Source: Planococcus citri
Lineage: Eukaryota; Arthropoda; Insecta; Hemiptera; Pseudococcidae
Direction of reading: 5' to 3'
NCBI RefSeq assembly: GCF_950023065.1
Contig: NC_088681.1
Location: 32,584,836 to 32,648,835 of the forward strand
Length of the DNA stretch: 64,000 bases
Shown: in pieces, positions 1 through 9,313 of the stretch
How the letters are laid out: each line of letters opens with the position of its first letter
Position numbering within the stretch: the first letter of the stretch is position 1
Translations under genes and position numbers: made by a program
Notes under the pieces: model-generated
Told to the model about the DNA's origin: nothing
Seen by the model: only the letters and a program-made list of their open reading frames with translations
Databases searched by the model: none

Positions 1-2034
1 GAAAGTTTTAGCGACTTAAATGCATTTTCTTTGGTGAATTACCGTTTTTGTATTGTTTTTTAATGTGTGCCGTTTTGGTATTGTGATTTACAACGGGATG
101 ATTTTAATATTGTAATGCATTCGAATTCTATATCTACGCTATCGATGAAATTGGATTTATAATGTTGTTGTGGTAAATTTAATCTGAATTTAATCGATGA
201 CTATTTATATGCTGGGAAACGAGATTTAATTTAATTTTAATTTTTTTGATTATTATACGTCGACGACATCGACACGTCATTTAATAGCATATACTCGACT
301 CACTTATTCGTTGAGTCAGACAAACATAATGGGTTGACTTGGAAATTTCACGAATCATAGATAAAACTCCCGGTACCAGTTTTTACGAGTTGTATTTCCT
401 TTGAGTGGTAAATGTATACGTAGGGGCGAAGGAATCGTTTTCACCGTGACGCGTGCTGCGATCACTATTTCCGGCAATTTATTGGCATACGGTAACTACA
501 ACCCTTCTTCCGGGGGTGCCATGTTCCAAAGTAACGAGACGAACACGATATAAATATTGCTTTTATCGAACTAGCTTTCAAACTACTCGTACAAAATGTA
601 CTTCACGTCGTCGTCGATGCGGTAGCAGTGCTGAGAATTTTCCAAGATTATATTTTTTCGTTTTTGTGAACGAAAGTACGAGTAAATTTTAATTAAATCT
701 GATGTGGGGATTTTTCCACGTATTAGGGCTTTATTTGGTAGATTTTTGTTGGTATTTTATCATGCGGCACGAGCAAGACGACTATGTTTGTGGGTACTGA
801 TTTGTTTCAAGGATGTGAAAAAAACATGAACTAATACCCAAAAATCAAAATTTTTCAAGTTTTTTTTTCAAATGAAATGTTGCAAATAGGTAACGTTGAT
901 TTTACATTTTCATACCTACGTAAATTACTTCGTGATTATTTATTTTCAGTCACTTCAGTTAGTAATTAATTACTTTTCAGACATTTTGATAAACGTCAGA
1001 GGAAGTGAGATTTTTTCTTGGGTTCGTCAGCCCGTGTGAGGGGGAGTAAAAATACTAAAGAACTTCAGTGCGTACAATCTTTTTTGATTTCTAATTAATA
1101 TTCTTGAAAATAAATTTTGATATTTTTTGTCCTCCTTCCCTCCCCCCAAAAATGTATTATTGAGTAATTTTTCGGACCACCTTTGCGAACTCGAACATTT
1201 TGAAAATCCACGTAAATTATTTTACATTAAGACGTGGTAGAAAGAAGATTAGAAAATGCCCTTTTTTGTTTTGTAACATGGTAAGTGGGAAGCAAAAAAG
1301 CAAATTTCTTTACTTATTTTTCAAATTCCGGTTTCTTAGGTAATTTAGAGAGGCTCCGACGACTATACCAAATTGAAAAGGCCAAAAGTTCATTCGATCA
1401 TGATTAATCAGGCATTGACCTACCTTTGAAAATTTATTTTTTCGATTATTCAGGATATTGATCTGAAGGTGATCGAACTTACTCGAACTCAAATATCAAG
1501 TTTTGACGAATCCATCAAAAATCATTGTTTATTGTTGGCCCATTTTTTCTGAAAAAAAAAACACGAAAAAATTGCAGTTTTTTATTTCTGGAATTCTTGC
1601 AATGTTGCCAAAAAATTAAACTAAAAAAATATTGAAACTTTTTAACACTTTAGGGTATGTTGTTTTTAAATGATGAAAATTGAACTTGAAAAAAAAGTAA
1701 TGTAAAACTAATTTTATTGATTCTATGATTTCAAAAATGATGAGATTACTTCTCCTAATATCGACATTCTGTGTCGATTAGATTATATAGGTGATTTCAA
1801 GCCATTCTGGAGATTCTAAGCAGATTTTAGAAATTTCAGATTTAGGGCGATTGATATCTACCTGTTTGTGATTCACTTGATCAATTGCGCATCATTTTCC
1901 CAAAATGTATTTGTATCCGTATATGTATTTCTCCAGTGATTTTATGTGTACGAGTAGTTGAAAATCTGAAAAATTCTCTCCAAAAAATGATTAAACAAAG
2001 GTAATTTGCACAGTTTTTATCGCACTTTTTGAGA
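1..2034. other. AT-rich DNA with no recognisable gene
   Basis: I see no convincing coding region here. Short open frames, such as the 79-codon one at 453-692, have no recognisable domain and no initiation or splicing context. The sequence is AT-rich with homopolymer runs. A slightly less AT-rich stretch with several CpG dinucleotides lies at about 250-620. It could be intergenic or intronic. Confidence 0.6.
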
Positions 2035-2440
2035 ATATGGAATTTCTAAAGTATGGCTGGAAGCTCCAGAATGGTTTGATCCAGTCGACTCAGCATATTG
2101 AAATTAGAGTACAAATGTACTTGAAGTACCTAAATTTTAGCTGTCCACCTTCATTGCCCAAAATTTTGTGGTTTTAACTTTTAAAAATCTGCTGGAGGCT
2201 CCTGGACTGCTTAGAATGATTCGATACAGTTTCAAGGTGAATGTTGGGGGGGGGGGTGTCTAAAATAATGCACATACCAAATTTCAAGTTTCTGCGTCTC
2301 TTTTCTGAAATTTTGATTTTTTTTCATTTTTAGTTCGAATTTGATTTTTAAAAATTTACCAAAAATCGAAAAATGCTCTTAAGCACGTGAAATTTTGGCT
2401 GGTGATTTTTACATACTCTTTCGATTTAGCTTTACCAGAT
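2035..2440. repeat. Copy of the dispersed GGAGGCTCCAG-type repeat
   Basis: This stretch carries the landmarks of a repeat family found throughout the window: a CTGGAGGCTCC-like core near 2190, a CCAGTCGACTCAGCAT segment near 2082 that recurs near 55350, and an AT-rich segment near 2280-2400 that ends in 'cttaagcacgtgaaattttggc'-like sequence also seen near 27065 and 28225. Copies are diverged and their true ends cannot be set by eye. No coding capacity was seen. Confidence 0.5.
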
Positions 2441-3483
2441 TAAAATTTTTTTTGTAGGTTGGTAAACAACATTGCTTGAAACAGGTTCGTTCAACTATCA
2501 GCTCCTGGCGCAGAAACTCCATTCCATTATTCTGCCAACAAAAAAAGTACTGACAATGAGTCGCACACCAAACAGTGATCGCGGGATCATGCCTGTATTG
2601 GGAGTTTTTTTTTACTGATGTACGAATTGAATCCCATCTAATCTCTATACTCATACACGGACTTACGTATTTTGCAGCATTAAAAAAGTGCCAAAATTTG
2701 ACACTCAAGGGTCAGATCTTAGCTCTCGAGTGACACTGAACAGAAAAAAAATCAAAAATGGAATCAATTTACATATGTACATGCAAAAATGATGTTGTGG
2801 GAATCAATTCGACTACTCCAGATTCCTAAAAAAATCGATTGGGAAGCAACTCAGTTACAGTCCCTTTAATTATCTTCTGGCTTATCATAAAACTGATGTA
2901 ACTGGAGTTTCCAAGGAGCCTTGTGGGATTTTTTCAAAGTTTCATTTCAGATAAATGACCTGCTTCTATCATTCGAAGAGGAGAGCATCAGATCATTTTT
3001 CAATTAGAACTTGCACGATCGATGGCGCGTTTCGGACTTTTCTCATTAGAGTAAGTGAGAGAGAAAATACTTCAATCGCGAGAAAACATGACCAGCAGTG
3101 AGCTAATGAGATAGAATTTATTCATTTGTGGGATGATTTTTTTACCCCCCTTTTTTTCCATGTATATTTTTTCAAATGGTTGTTTTATGTGATGGGTGTG
3201 GGAGGGGGGAGGGGTGATGGCGCTACACAGCGCCACGTTTATGCCAATTTAGCCAAGTTGCAAAACGTAGCGGCAGCGACGAACGACACACGCCAAATCG
3301 CGCGTTAACCTAATTAAAAGTCGCTTAGTTCGTCACATGGTTAACTCTAATGACTTCGGCCAACGCAAAACACTAAATACTTCGTTTAGTTGCAAAGTAC
3401 CACCACCACCAAGTCGACGGTGCGTGCCAGGCCAGCCAGCCAGATATTATGGGGCGCGCATCTACTCGTAGGAAAACATTAAA
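2441..3483. other. No clear gene; GC-richer tract at 3196-3480
   Basis: No supported gene. At 3051 a strong splice-donor-like string (GTAAGTGAG) follows a short open stretch that could begin with the ATG at 3022, but nothing else supports an exon. From about 3196 to 3480 the sequence becomes richer in G, C and CpG and lacks the repeats seen elsewhere, so it may be unique regulatory or transcribed DNA. This is inference from composition only. Confidence 0.4.
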
Positions 3484-3740
3484 TGAAGCAGGGAAATACA
3501 ATGTCGGCTAAGTGCCAATCACGTTTTTTACGGGAGAGCGTAAACGAGTTTGCATAACAGGTACATCTTATAGAAAGCGCTATCTCTCGGTGTTCCATAG
3601 TACAACTTGGACTCCAAGTTGTACTATGGAACACCGAGAGATAGCCCTTTCTATAAGATGTACCTGTTATGCAAACTCGTTTACGCTCTCACGTAAAAAA
3701 CGTGATTGGCACTTAGCCGACATTGTATTTCCCTGCTTCA
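3484..3740. repeat. 257-bp near-perfect palindrome
   Basis: The two 128-bp arms are reverse complements of each other around a single central base at 3612. I found only two mismatches by eye, near 3520/3694 and 3580/3644. The outer ends read TGAAGCAGGG and CCCTGCTTCA. A transcript would fold into one long hairpin with almost no loop. It could be a palindromic MITE, a recent inverted duplication, or an assembly or cloning artefact. I could not recognise a target-site duplication, so its origin is open. Confidence 0.85.
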
Positions 3741-5996
3741 AATGTGTAACTCATTTCGCCGCTCAGTGTATCCCCTTTCGCGCGGCACTTATACTATACC
3801 GTATAGCACTAGCAGATACCGGAATAATTTTATAACTTTCTCCCCTAATTACGAATGTCCGCTTAATAAGGGACATTTAAAGTTTACGCCAAACAACCTC
3901 CTTGAAATCGGGTCGCCTCTCTTTAACAAATTTCTGCACCTCTTTACCTCTTGCTATACTATAACCTGATACCTTGGCGCGCGTGTTTCTCTCTAATGCA
4001 CATAATCATCTTGGTACCGCCTGCTAAATTGATAACGACCGAGCACTCGAACATATTTTTCTCTTTTGATATGGAAAATTATTCGAATATCGACGAAAAA
4101 GGCGAATCATTAAATTCCGTTGCAATCTAACGAACAATTTATGTACATAGCTTTCTATCATACGCTAACATTTCGAGGAAAAAACACGAGCTCGTTTCGC
4201 TATCAATTTTATTGATGAAAAAATAAATAAAAAAAAAGAATACGCGACTAAATTATTGCAACGTAAAATGTAAAACATACCTCATTAGTAATACGATCGA
4301 ACTCAATTTTCTCAAATAAATAAACGTAGGTAGGTAGATATTCGCGTATCTGTTTCATTGAACTCGTTCGGTAATGTGCATAGGTACTCTTATAATACTG
4401 TATTTTAGTCTACACATTTATTTATATGTACTCTCCTAAGTTGCAAACGTGTGCGTCAAAGCTGAAATTTTTCACGCGAAAAACTTAGGTAAGAGTTCTA
4501 TTGTAGCAGCACTTAACCGTACGCGTTAAAGTTACTCGAGCTGTACTGACAAAAAGTTTACATTCGAGAAATTTCAAATACATGTAAACAAACCTCACCA
4601 CCCTTATATGAATTTGATGAAAATTTCTCATCGTGTTAATTTTTGTCTTTCGTGTCTCCTCAACTGCTGCTTACATAGGTATACGAATCTCGTATTTTGG
4701 CCATTTAACCTCAGCGTTTCGTCGAAATATGAAAATTTAATGCTAGAAAGCTGCGTCTTTTTTGACTTTGAGTGACAACCGAATGTTAATTTGTTTTTCA
4801 CGTTGTAATTATTTACTTATCTAGTTACGGAATGAGTCGACTTGACGTCGGCGTTGTTAAAAAATTTACTATTTATAAGGTGAACTTTGCGACTGAAACT
4901 TGTGACTTTGTGACTTCAGACAGGTTTCACCCAATAATTTTCTTCATTGAACTTTTAGACTCGTGTTCGTACTCTCATATGGTAGGATTGACACACGTGT
5001 TGGTAGGTACACAAGTATCGTATAAATAAGGGGTGCAGTATCAAAACGCTGCAAATTTCAGCGTCATAGTTTACTATACGCAATCTGATAATCACTCCGA
5101 AAGCCGGAATTATTCACTTAGTTTTCGGGTATAATTACGCCGAATGGCAATTGTAATGAGAATTAAATTTGGGCGTTTCGATCGCGTATTAGATATAACG
5201 CTGGAATGTATAGGGTTAGAAACACTGAACACCGGATCCGAAATGAATTCCTATTTCGATGACAACAGATACGCTCGAAATGAAAATCAGCCGTTATGTA
5301 TCCGTTTGAGATAGGAAAAACGTAAACCGATATCATAAACTGAGAAAGTGGCTGGATAAAATTTCTAATTCCACGATAACGCATTACCCAGTTTTACTAT
5401 TTCCGGATATGCGTTTCATTTTTTTAAAGGAAAAATAATGTAAGAAGATCTAAATTCTGGAATTTTTTACGAAGAAATTGTAAGGACAAAAGTTGAATTT
5501 TTCGGAAATGAAATTCGACGAGTGAAGAGATGAAAAAATTATTGAAAAAAAGTACGAGAATGTATTTAAGCTTATCATGCTTTGAATTTCCATTGAGATG
5601 TTTTCATCGAACATTGTGACCCTTGTATAGGATTCCGAAAAATTAAAATTAAATTTTGTTCTTTGAGTTTTCCAAGTTTTGCTGAAAATATTTCAAAAAT
5701 AACATCTTACCATTTTTACAAAAAACTAGGATTTTTTGTGATAATTTGGAAAGAACAGTAAAATTTTTAAAGGTGTTTTTACCAATAACATATTTTTTTT
5801 GAAATTCTGGTACAAAAAGCAGATTTTTTTATTACAAAAAAATTATATCTTCCGCATTTTGGCAAAAAAACCAGACTTTCTGACAATTTTAATTAAAAAT
5901 ACATAGGTATATTTTTTTTCACAATTTTGAAGCTTTTTTACAATGTTTATAAAAAGGTGGGCCTTTTTGCAATTTTGGTTTAAAAAGTGTGCCAAG
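3741..5996. other. AT-rich DNA with no recognisable gene
   Basis: Only short, featureless open frames are present, for example 3706-3969 and 4832-5029. From about 5640 to 5996 the sequence is a degenerate low-complexity tract with recurring 'acaattttggcaaaaaa'-like pieces. The same kind of tract resumes just after 9315, which suggests that the LTR element between them was inserted into it. Confidence 0.5.
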
Positions 5997-6122
5997 TGTT
6001 AGGTACACAGACGTTTACTGTTTGGTACTTAGTTTTAAGCATTGGAGTTTAGTCAGTCGATCGTTGTTGTTCATTGAAACATCAACTTCATAATTTAAAA
6101 TATAAAATGTGTTTGCTCAATT
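5997..6122 (+). repeat. Probable 5' LTR of the gag-only element
   Basis: This segment begins TGTTAGG and closely matches 9184-9313. The shared part runs from the GTTTACTGTTTGG string to the TTTGCTCAATT string. The two copies differ by several substitutions and small indels, so the insertion is old compared with the copia element downstream. The exact 3' boundary was inferred from where the two copies stop matching. Confidence 0.55.
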
Positions 6123-6495
6123 CGTTATTTAGCAATTCAGAAGTGGGATAAACCATGGGAAAACAAAGTAGAAGGCGTTATTCAAGTTCATCATGTTCAA
6201 CCTGCAGTTCAACGACTTGTTCATCTTGTCCGTGGCCTAAACATAAGTCCCATTGTCGCCAACTTGAAGGGAGACACGGGCCTCTGTTGGGTACGAATTG
6301 TGTTCCCAAATTTGAACCAGGTAAAGTTGGTGTCAGTTCCACTGAATGGTTATATAAACTAGAGGAGTTAGCAGCAGTACGTATGTATATGATTGGTGCG
6401 AGCGTGAGAAGAAATTCGTTTTTCAAACAAAGTTAGCTGGTTATGCTGACAACTGGTACACAACTCTTCCATCCTATGATTTATCATGGAAAGAA

Positions 6496-6978
6496 TTTTT
6501 TTTTAATATAAAATATACAGAACTGCCTACTTACTGACATTCACTGCTTAACTTATCTATGTGTACTAGTTATCTATGTACTATACAGGTGTAATGGAGG
6601 GGAGGTTGACCAACGTCTCACTCCATTCATGATGATCTTTAATTACGCGACTTGGTTGGTAGGTTTATCTCCATTTAGCTGTCTTGTGATGGTTGTGGTA
6701 TCCAAGAGCTGGATGGATAGCATTGATGTTTGGATGTCGATGGAGTCTTTGGATGTGAGCTTTTGCCATGTGACTGATAACTTCATCCACATATGGTAAA
6801 TTCCAATCTGTGTGCAATGTTTTATTTCTAACGTACCATGGGGCGTACACCATTAGGCGTAGTGCTTCATTTTGGAGCCTCTGGATTATATCCCGGTTTG
6901 ACTTTTTTGCCCATCCCCAGAGCTGCACGCCATACGTCCATACTGGACATAGTACTGATGAGTAGATGAGCTTTTTGT
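6496..6978 (-). mobile_element. 5'-truncated Jockey-type LINE fragment
   Basis: A 483-bp non-LTR retrotransposon fragment lies on the minus strand. Its poly(A) tail appears as the T-run at 6496-6504. The coding part reads from the truncation point at 6978 to a stop near 6665 and contains PVWTYGVQLWGWAKKSN, followed by IQRLQNEALRLMVYAPWYVRN. This is the conserved C-terminal region downstream of the reverse transcriptase domain in Jockey-clade LINEs. About 185 bp of 3' untranslated sequence lies between the stop and the tail. Only about 104 codons remain, so the copy is dead on arrival, which is typical of LINE insertions truncated during target-primed reverse transcription. The 10-bp duplication on both sides confirms the boundaries. 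Confidence 0.85.
6665..6976 (-). pseudogene. C-terminal remnant of Jockey-type LINE ORF2
   Basis: This open frame has no intact start because the 5' end was lost on integration. It begins KKLIYSSVLCPVWTYG and ends near 6665. The QLWG and NAPWYV-like (here YAPWYVRN) signatures are characteristic of the end of insect Jockey ORF2 proteins. The catalytic reverse transcriptase motifs lie upstream in intact elements and are absent here. No function is expected. Confidence 0.8.
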
Positions 6979-7170
6979 ATGGAAAGAATGGAAACGCAAA
7001 TTAATAGCCATGTTCCCAGACACTAAAGATTTTGCCACCCAGTTGGACAATAATGGTGAATCATAAGAAATTAGATAATGAAACTTAGGATCAATATAAT
7101 TATTTTAGTAAGTTACAGCTGATTCACGAGTGCAAAATCGAAGGTGAGGATGCCATATCCTGTCTTATCC

Positions 7171-7621
7171 ACGGTATTCAGCGCTGGATTTAGGCATGGG
7201 CAGAGTGGGCGGTAGCCCAGGGCGGCAAAATTTTAGGGGCGGCCAATTTCCAATTTTTTCGCTACTTTTTAAATTTGAGATTAAATATTATGACGATTGA
7301 TAAAAAAAATTATGGTTGTCAGCTGGATAAAAAGTACCTACGTCTTGAATTGCTTTACTATTTCAAGTGTTCAATGTTACTTACTTGAAAAAAAAAACAA
7401 ACAAAAATGAAACCAAAATAATAGGTAATTTAAAACGTAATTTTTGAAAAATTTAAACTAGGTGTTCTTGTTTTAATTTTTTTTTCAATTTTCATTTTTT
7501 ATAAAACCAAAAAATTTGCTTCAAAAATATTTTTTATTGGGGGGGGGGGGAGGAGCGGCACAAATTTACTCAATTTACTGCCCAGGGGCGGCAAAACCCT
7601 AAATCCGCCTCTGACGGCATT
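7171..7621. repeat. 8-bp target-site duplication of the hAT-type MITE
   Basis: ACGGTATT at 7171-7178 and ACGGCATT at 7614-7621 flank the MITE and differ at one base. Eight-base duplications are the rule for hAT-superfamily transposons. The gag-like sequence on either side joins across them. Confidence 0.8.
7179..7613. mobile_element. 435-bp hAT-type MITE
   Basis: The terminal inverted repeats are CAGCGCTGGATTTAGG on the left and the reverse complement of CAGAGGCGGATTTAGG on the right, 13 of 16 positions matching. The subterminal regions are rich in GGCGG and GCCC, and the interior is AT-rich with a G-run at about 7540-7551. There is no transposase frame, so the copy would depend on a hAT transposase encoded elsewhere. 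The CAG start and the 8-bp target duplication support the hAT assignment. It is nested in the gag-only LTR element and is therefore younger than that insertion. Confidence 0.8.
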
Positions 7622-7694
7622 CATGATAAGATCGTAGCAACTGGTGGTAGAGCTGGTCATTACCTTTCTCCTCAAGGTTTTTATGCAAATTTCT

Positions 7695-8745
7695 TTACAA
7701 AAAAATATTGGTGTGATATTCTTTCTGCAATATTGTGGAAAAATGTCACTGAAATATTACTGTGCAATATCACTGTGACATTACAGAGTAATATTTTTGT
7801 GACATTTCTCCGTGATATTTTTCTAAACTATACCACTTCACCTAAACAATTAGGATTTGAGTACCTTAGAGTCAAACCAAGAATTCTCCAAATTTTTGCA
7901 ATTCTCCATTCTTACCTATCTGACGCAATGACGCAGTCAGGGGGGGGGTCCAAAGTACCGGGTCCGAGTCAAACTCCGAAAAATGTTCAAAATTTTCAAA
8001 AATGAGATTATGGTCGTTTTGGGTACAGTTAGTAGGTACGCATCAATTGTCATTCTACATTTTACTCCATTCGATACCATGATGGTTAGGGGGTCCAAAG
8101 TACCGGGTTCAAGTCAAACTTTGAAAAAATACTTCAAAACTATTTTTTTTCTTCATTCCAGTTGACTGTAAACAACCTTGAGATACTGTCAACAGACTTG
8201 AATCTAGAATTACCCTTCATTTTATGATGTATTTTCAATGATTTTCAACATTTTTTACAAACTTTGAGTCAAAACCAGAATTCTCCAAAATGGTATTGTG
8301 AATTACTGCTATAGAAAGACTCAAATTTTTTTTTTGTCAATTCGATTGCTACCCGAAGCACTATATATAGGCGAGATCAGAAACCTGCTACTACTGATAC
8401 CCACCTTCTATCAGTTTTTTGTGTTTTTCTCGAAATGGTGAAAAGTGGAGAATTCTGGGTTTGACTCTAAGGTACTCATTTGTCCTTTCAATATTTTGAA
8501 TTTTTAATATGTTGTCATTGTCTTGAAAGTTATTTTGTCACAATTTATTTGGTCTGATAATGTTATAGAGAAATGTCACTGCAGTATCACAGTGACATTG
8601 CTGTGATATTGCTGGGAATATCCCTGTGATCATTTTGTTCTATAGAAACAATATTCCTGGGATGTCACAGCAACGTCACAAGAGTGATACTGAATCTTTC
8701 AATGTGACATTGCATGACATTGCTGTGACATTCCAATGCTTGCCG
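7695..8745. repeat. Imperfect inverted-repeat tract inside the gag-only element
   Basis: Segments at about 7853-7895 and 8444-8484 are inverted copies of each other, sharing GAGTACCTTAGAGTCAAACC and AGAATTCTCC. The outer flanks, about 7715-7835 and 8560-8720, are both rich in AATATT, GTGACATT and their reverse complements. A GGGTCCAAAGTACCGGGT segment occurs twice directly, near 7948 and 8092. The tract separates the capsid part of gag from its zinc knuckles and is longer than a gag linker should be, so it is probably another insertion. I could not fix its ends or find a target duplication. Confidence 0.5.
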
Positions 8746-8770
8746 GGTTACTCTTAAAAATGGTCTGAGT

Positions 8771-8814
8771 GACCAACATGATCGATCATGTTGGTCATCA
8801 CACAGATCTGTGTG
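8771..8814. repeat. Two adjacent perfect palindromes
   Basis: A 26-bp perfect palindrome at 8771-8796, centred on ATCGAT, is followed by a 16-bp one at 8799-8814 (CACACAGATCTGTGTG). The next 120 bases repeat related pieces such as GATCTG and GAGTGA. The tract sits in the decayed gag region just before the zinc knuckles. Whether it is a degenerate tandem repeat or something functional is unknown. Confidence 0.8.
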
Positions 8815-8934
8815 GTGATGATTTGCGTGGTAATTGTGTGAGTGACCATCAAGATCTGTATGGTAAACAAGATCTGAGTGATTGACATGATCAAGAACTA
8901 CATTGGTAATTGTGATCTTAGTGATCCTTCCAAT

Positions 8935-9130
8935 GTTAAGCAAGAGAAAAAGCCTCAACGTGACTGCTATGATTGTAGGCATCCTGGACATGTTGCTAAG
9001 GGACTGCGAAGAGCCTAAAATTGTCTGTAAAAACTGTTTTTATTATGGTCACATCGAGTCAAACCTGCCAGAACCCTTCAAAGAAGTCCACTTCACAAAA
9101 TTGAAGTTGAATGTTACTTCTTGTTCTTGA
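8935..9130 (+). pseudogene. Zinc-knuckle end of the broken gag
   Basis: Two CCHC zinc knuckles can be read. The first, with CYDC, a His at 8989 and a final Cys codon at 9005, needs one extra G near 9001 to be ignored, so there is a frameshift. The second (CKNCFYYGH) has Leu at 9065 where the final Cys is expected. Tandem knuckles of this form bind RNA in retrotransposon nucleocapsids. The frame runs out at 9130, about 50 bases before the 3' LTR, with no pol sequence between them. Confidence 0.65.
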
Positions 9131-9183
9131 GTGGAATCTCAATATGAGTGTGGCTGATTGCTATGCAGACAATTTTCAGAAAT

Positions 9184-9313
9184 TGTTGGCTGCATACAGT
9201 AGCTGTTTACTGTTTGGTACTTAGTTTTAAGCATGGAATTTAGTCAGTTGATCGTTGTTGTTCATTGAAAAATCAATTTCATAATTTAAAATATAAAATA
9301 CGTTTGCTCAATT
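9184..9313 (+). repeat. Probable 3' LTR of the gag-only element
   Basis: This is a direct-repeat partner of 5997-6122. It starts TGTTGG and shares the GTTTACTGTTTGG and TTTGCTCAATT strings. Divergence between the copies, small indels included, indicates an old insertion. The sequence after it returns to the low-complexity tract that precedes the 5' LTR. Confidence 0.55.

Larger units (their letters stand above)
6486..6988. repeat. 10-bp target-site duplication of the LINE insertion
   Basis: ATGGAAAGAA occurs at 6486-6495 and again at 6979-6988, directly flanking the LINE fragment. Joining the flanks restores the continuity of the surrounding gag-like sequence (…SWKE / WKRKL…). This shows that the LINE inserted after the LTR element was already present. 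Confidence 0.85.
6155..7690 (+). pseudogene. Broken gag gene of an LTR retrotransposon, 5' part
   Basis: The reading frame opens at ATG 6155 with a Ser/Arg/Cys-rich start and continues through a segment containing VGVSSTEWLYKLEELAA. A short insertion near 6380 then shifts the frame, and the gag-like reading continues in another frame with KFVFQTKLAGYADNWYTTLP. The WKE segment is cut by the LINE insertion and resumes at 6979. A further part near 7105-7180 is cut by the MITE and resumes at 7614 with DKIVATGG. The order and style fit a Ty3/gypsy-like capsid region. The gene is a pseudogene because of the frameshift, two insertions and in-frame stops. I have not reconstructed the full protein. 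Confidence 0.55.
5997..9313 (+). mobile_element. Decayed gag-only LTR retroelement with nested insertions
   Basis: Two direct repeats of about 127-130 bp (5997-6122 and 9184-9313) flank a broken gag-type coding region. No protease, reverse transcriptase, RNase H or integrase sequence lies between the gag zinc knuckles (about 8965-9067) and the 3' repeat, only about 120 bp. This is therefore a gag-only element, either a deletion derivative or a non-autonomous form. The gag style (a segment with WKEW and a double CCHC knuckle) resembles Ty3/gypsy-like retrotransposons. Inside it are a LINE fragment (6496-6978), a hAT-type MITE (7179-7613) and an imperfect inverted-repeat tract (about 7695-8745). 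Exact LTR ends, primer-binding site and target duplication are uncertain. Confidence 0.6.

Noticed and set aside
7179..7613. Exact 8-bp duplication indicating a very recent insertion
   Set aside because: The two copies differ at one base and the ends match at only 13 of 16 positions, so the insertion is not especially young.
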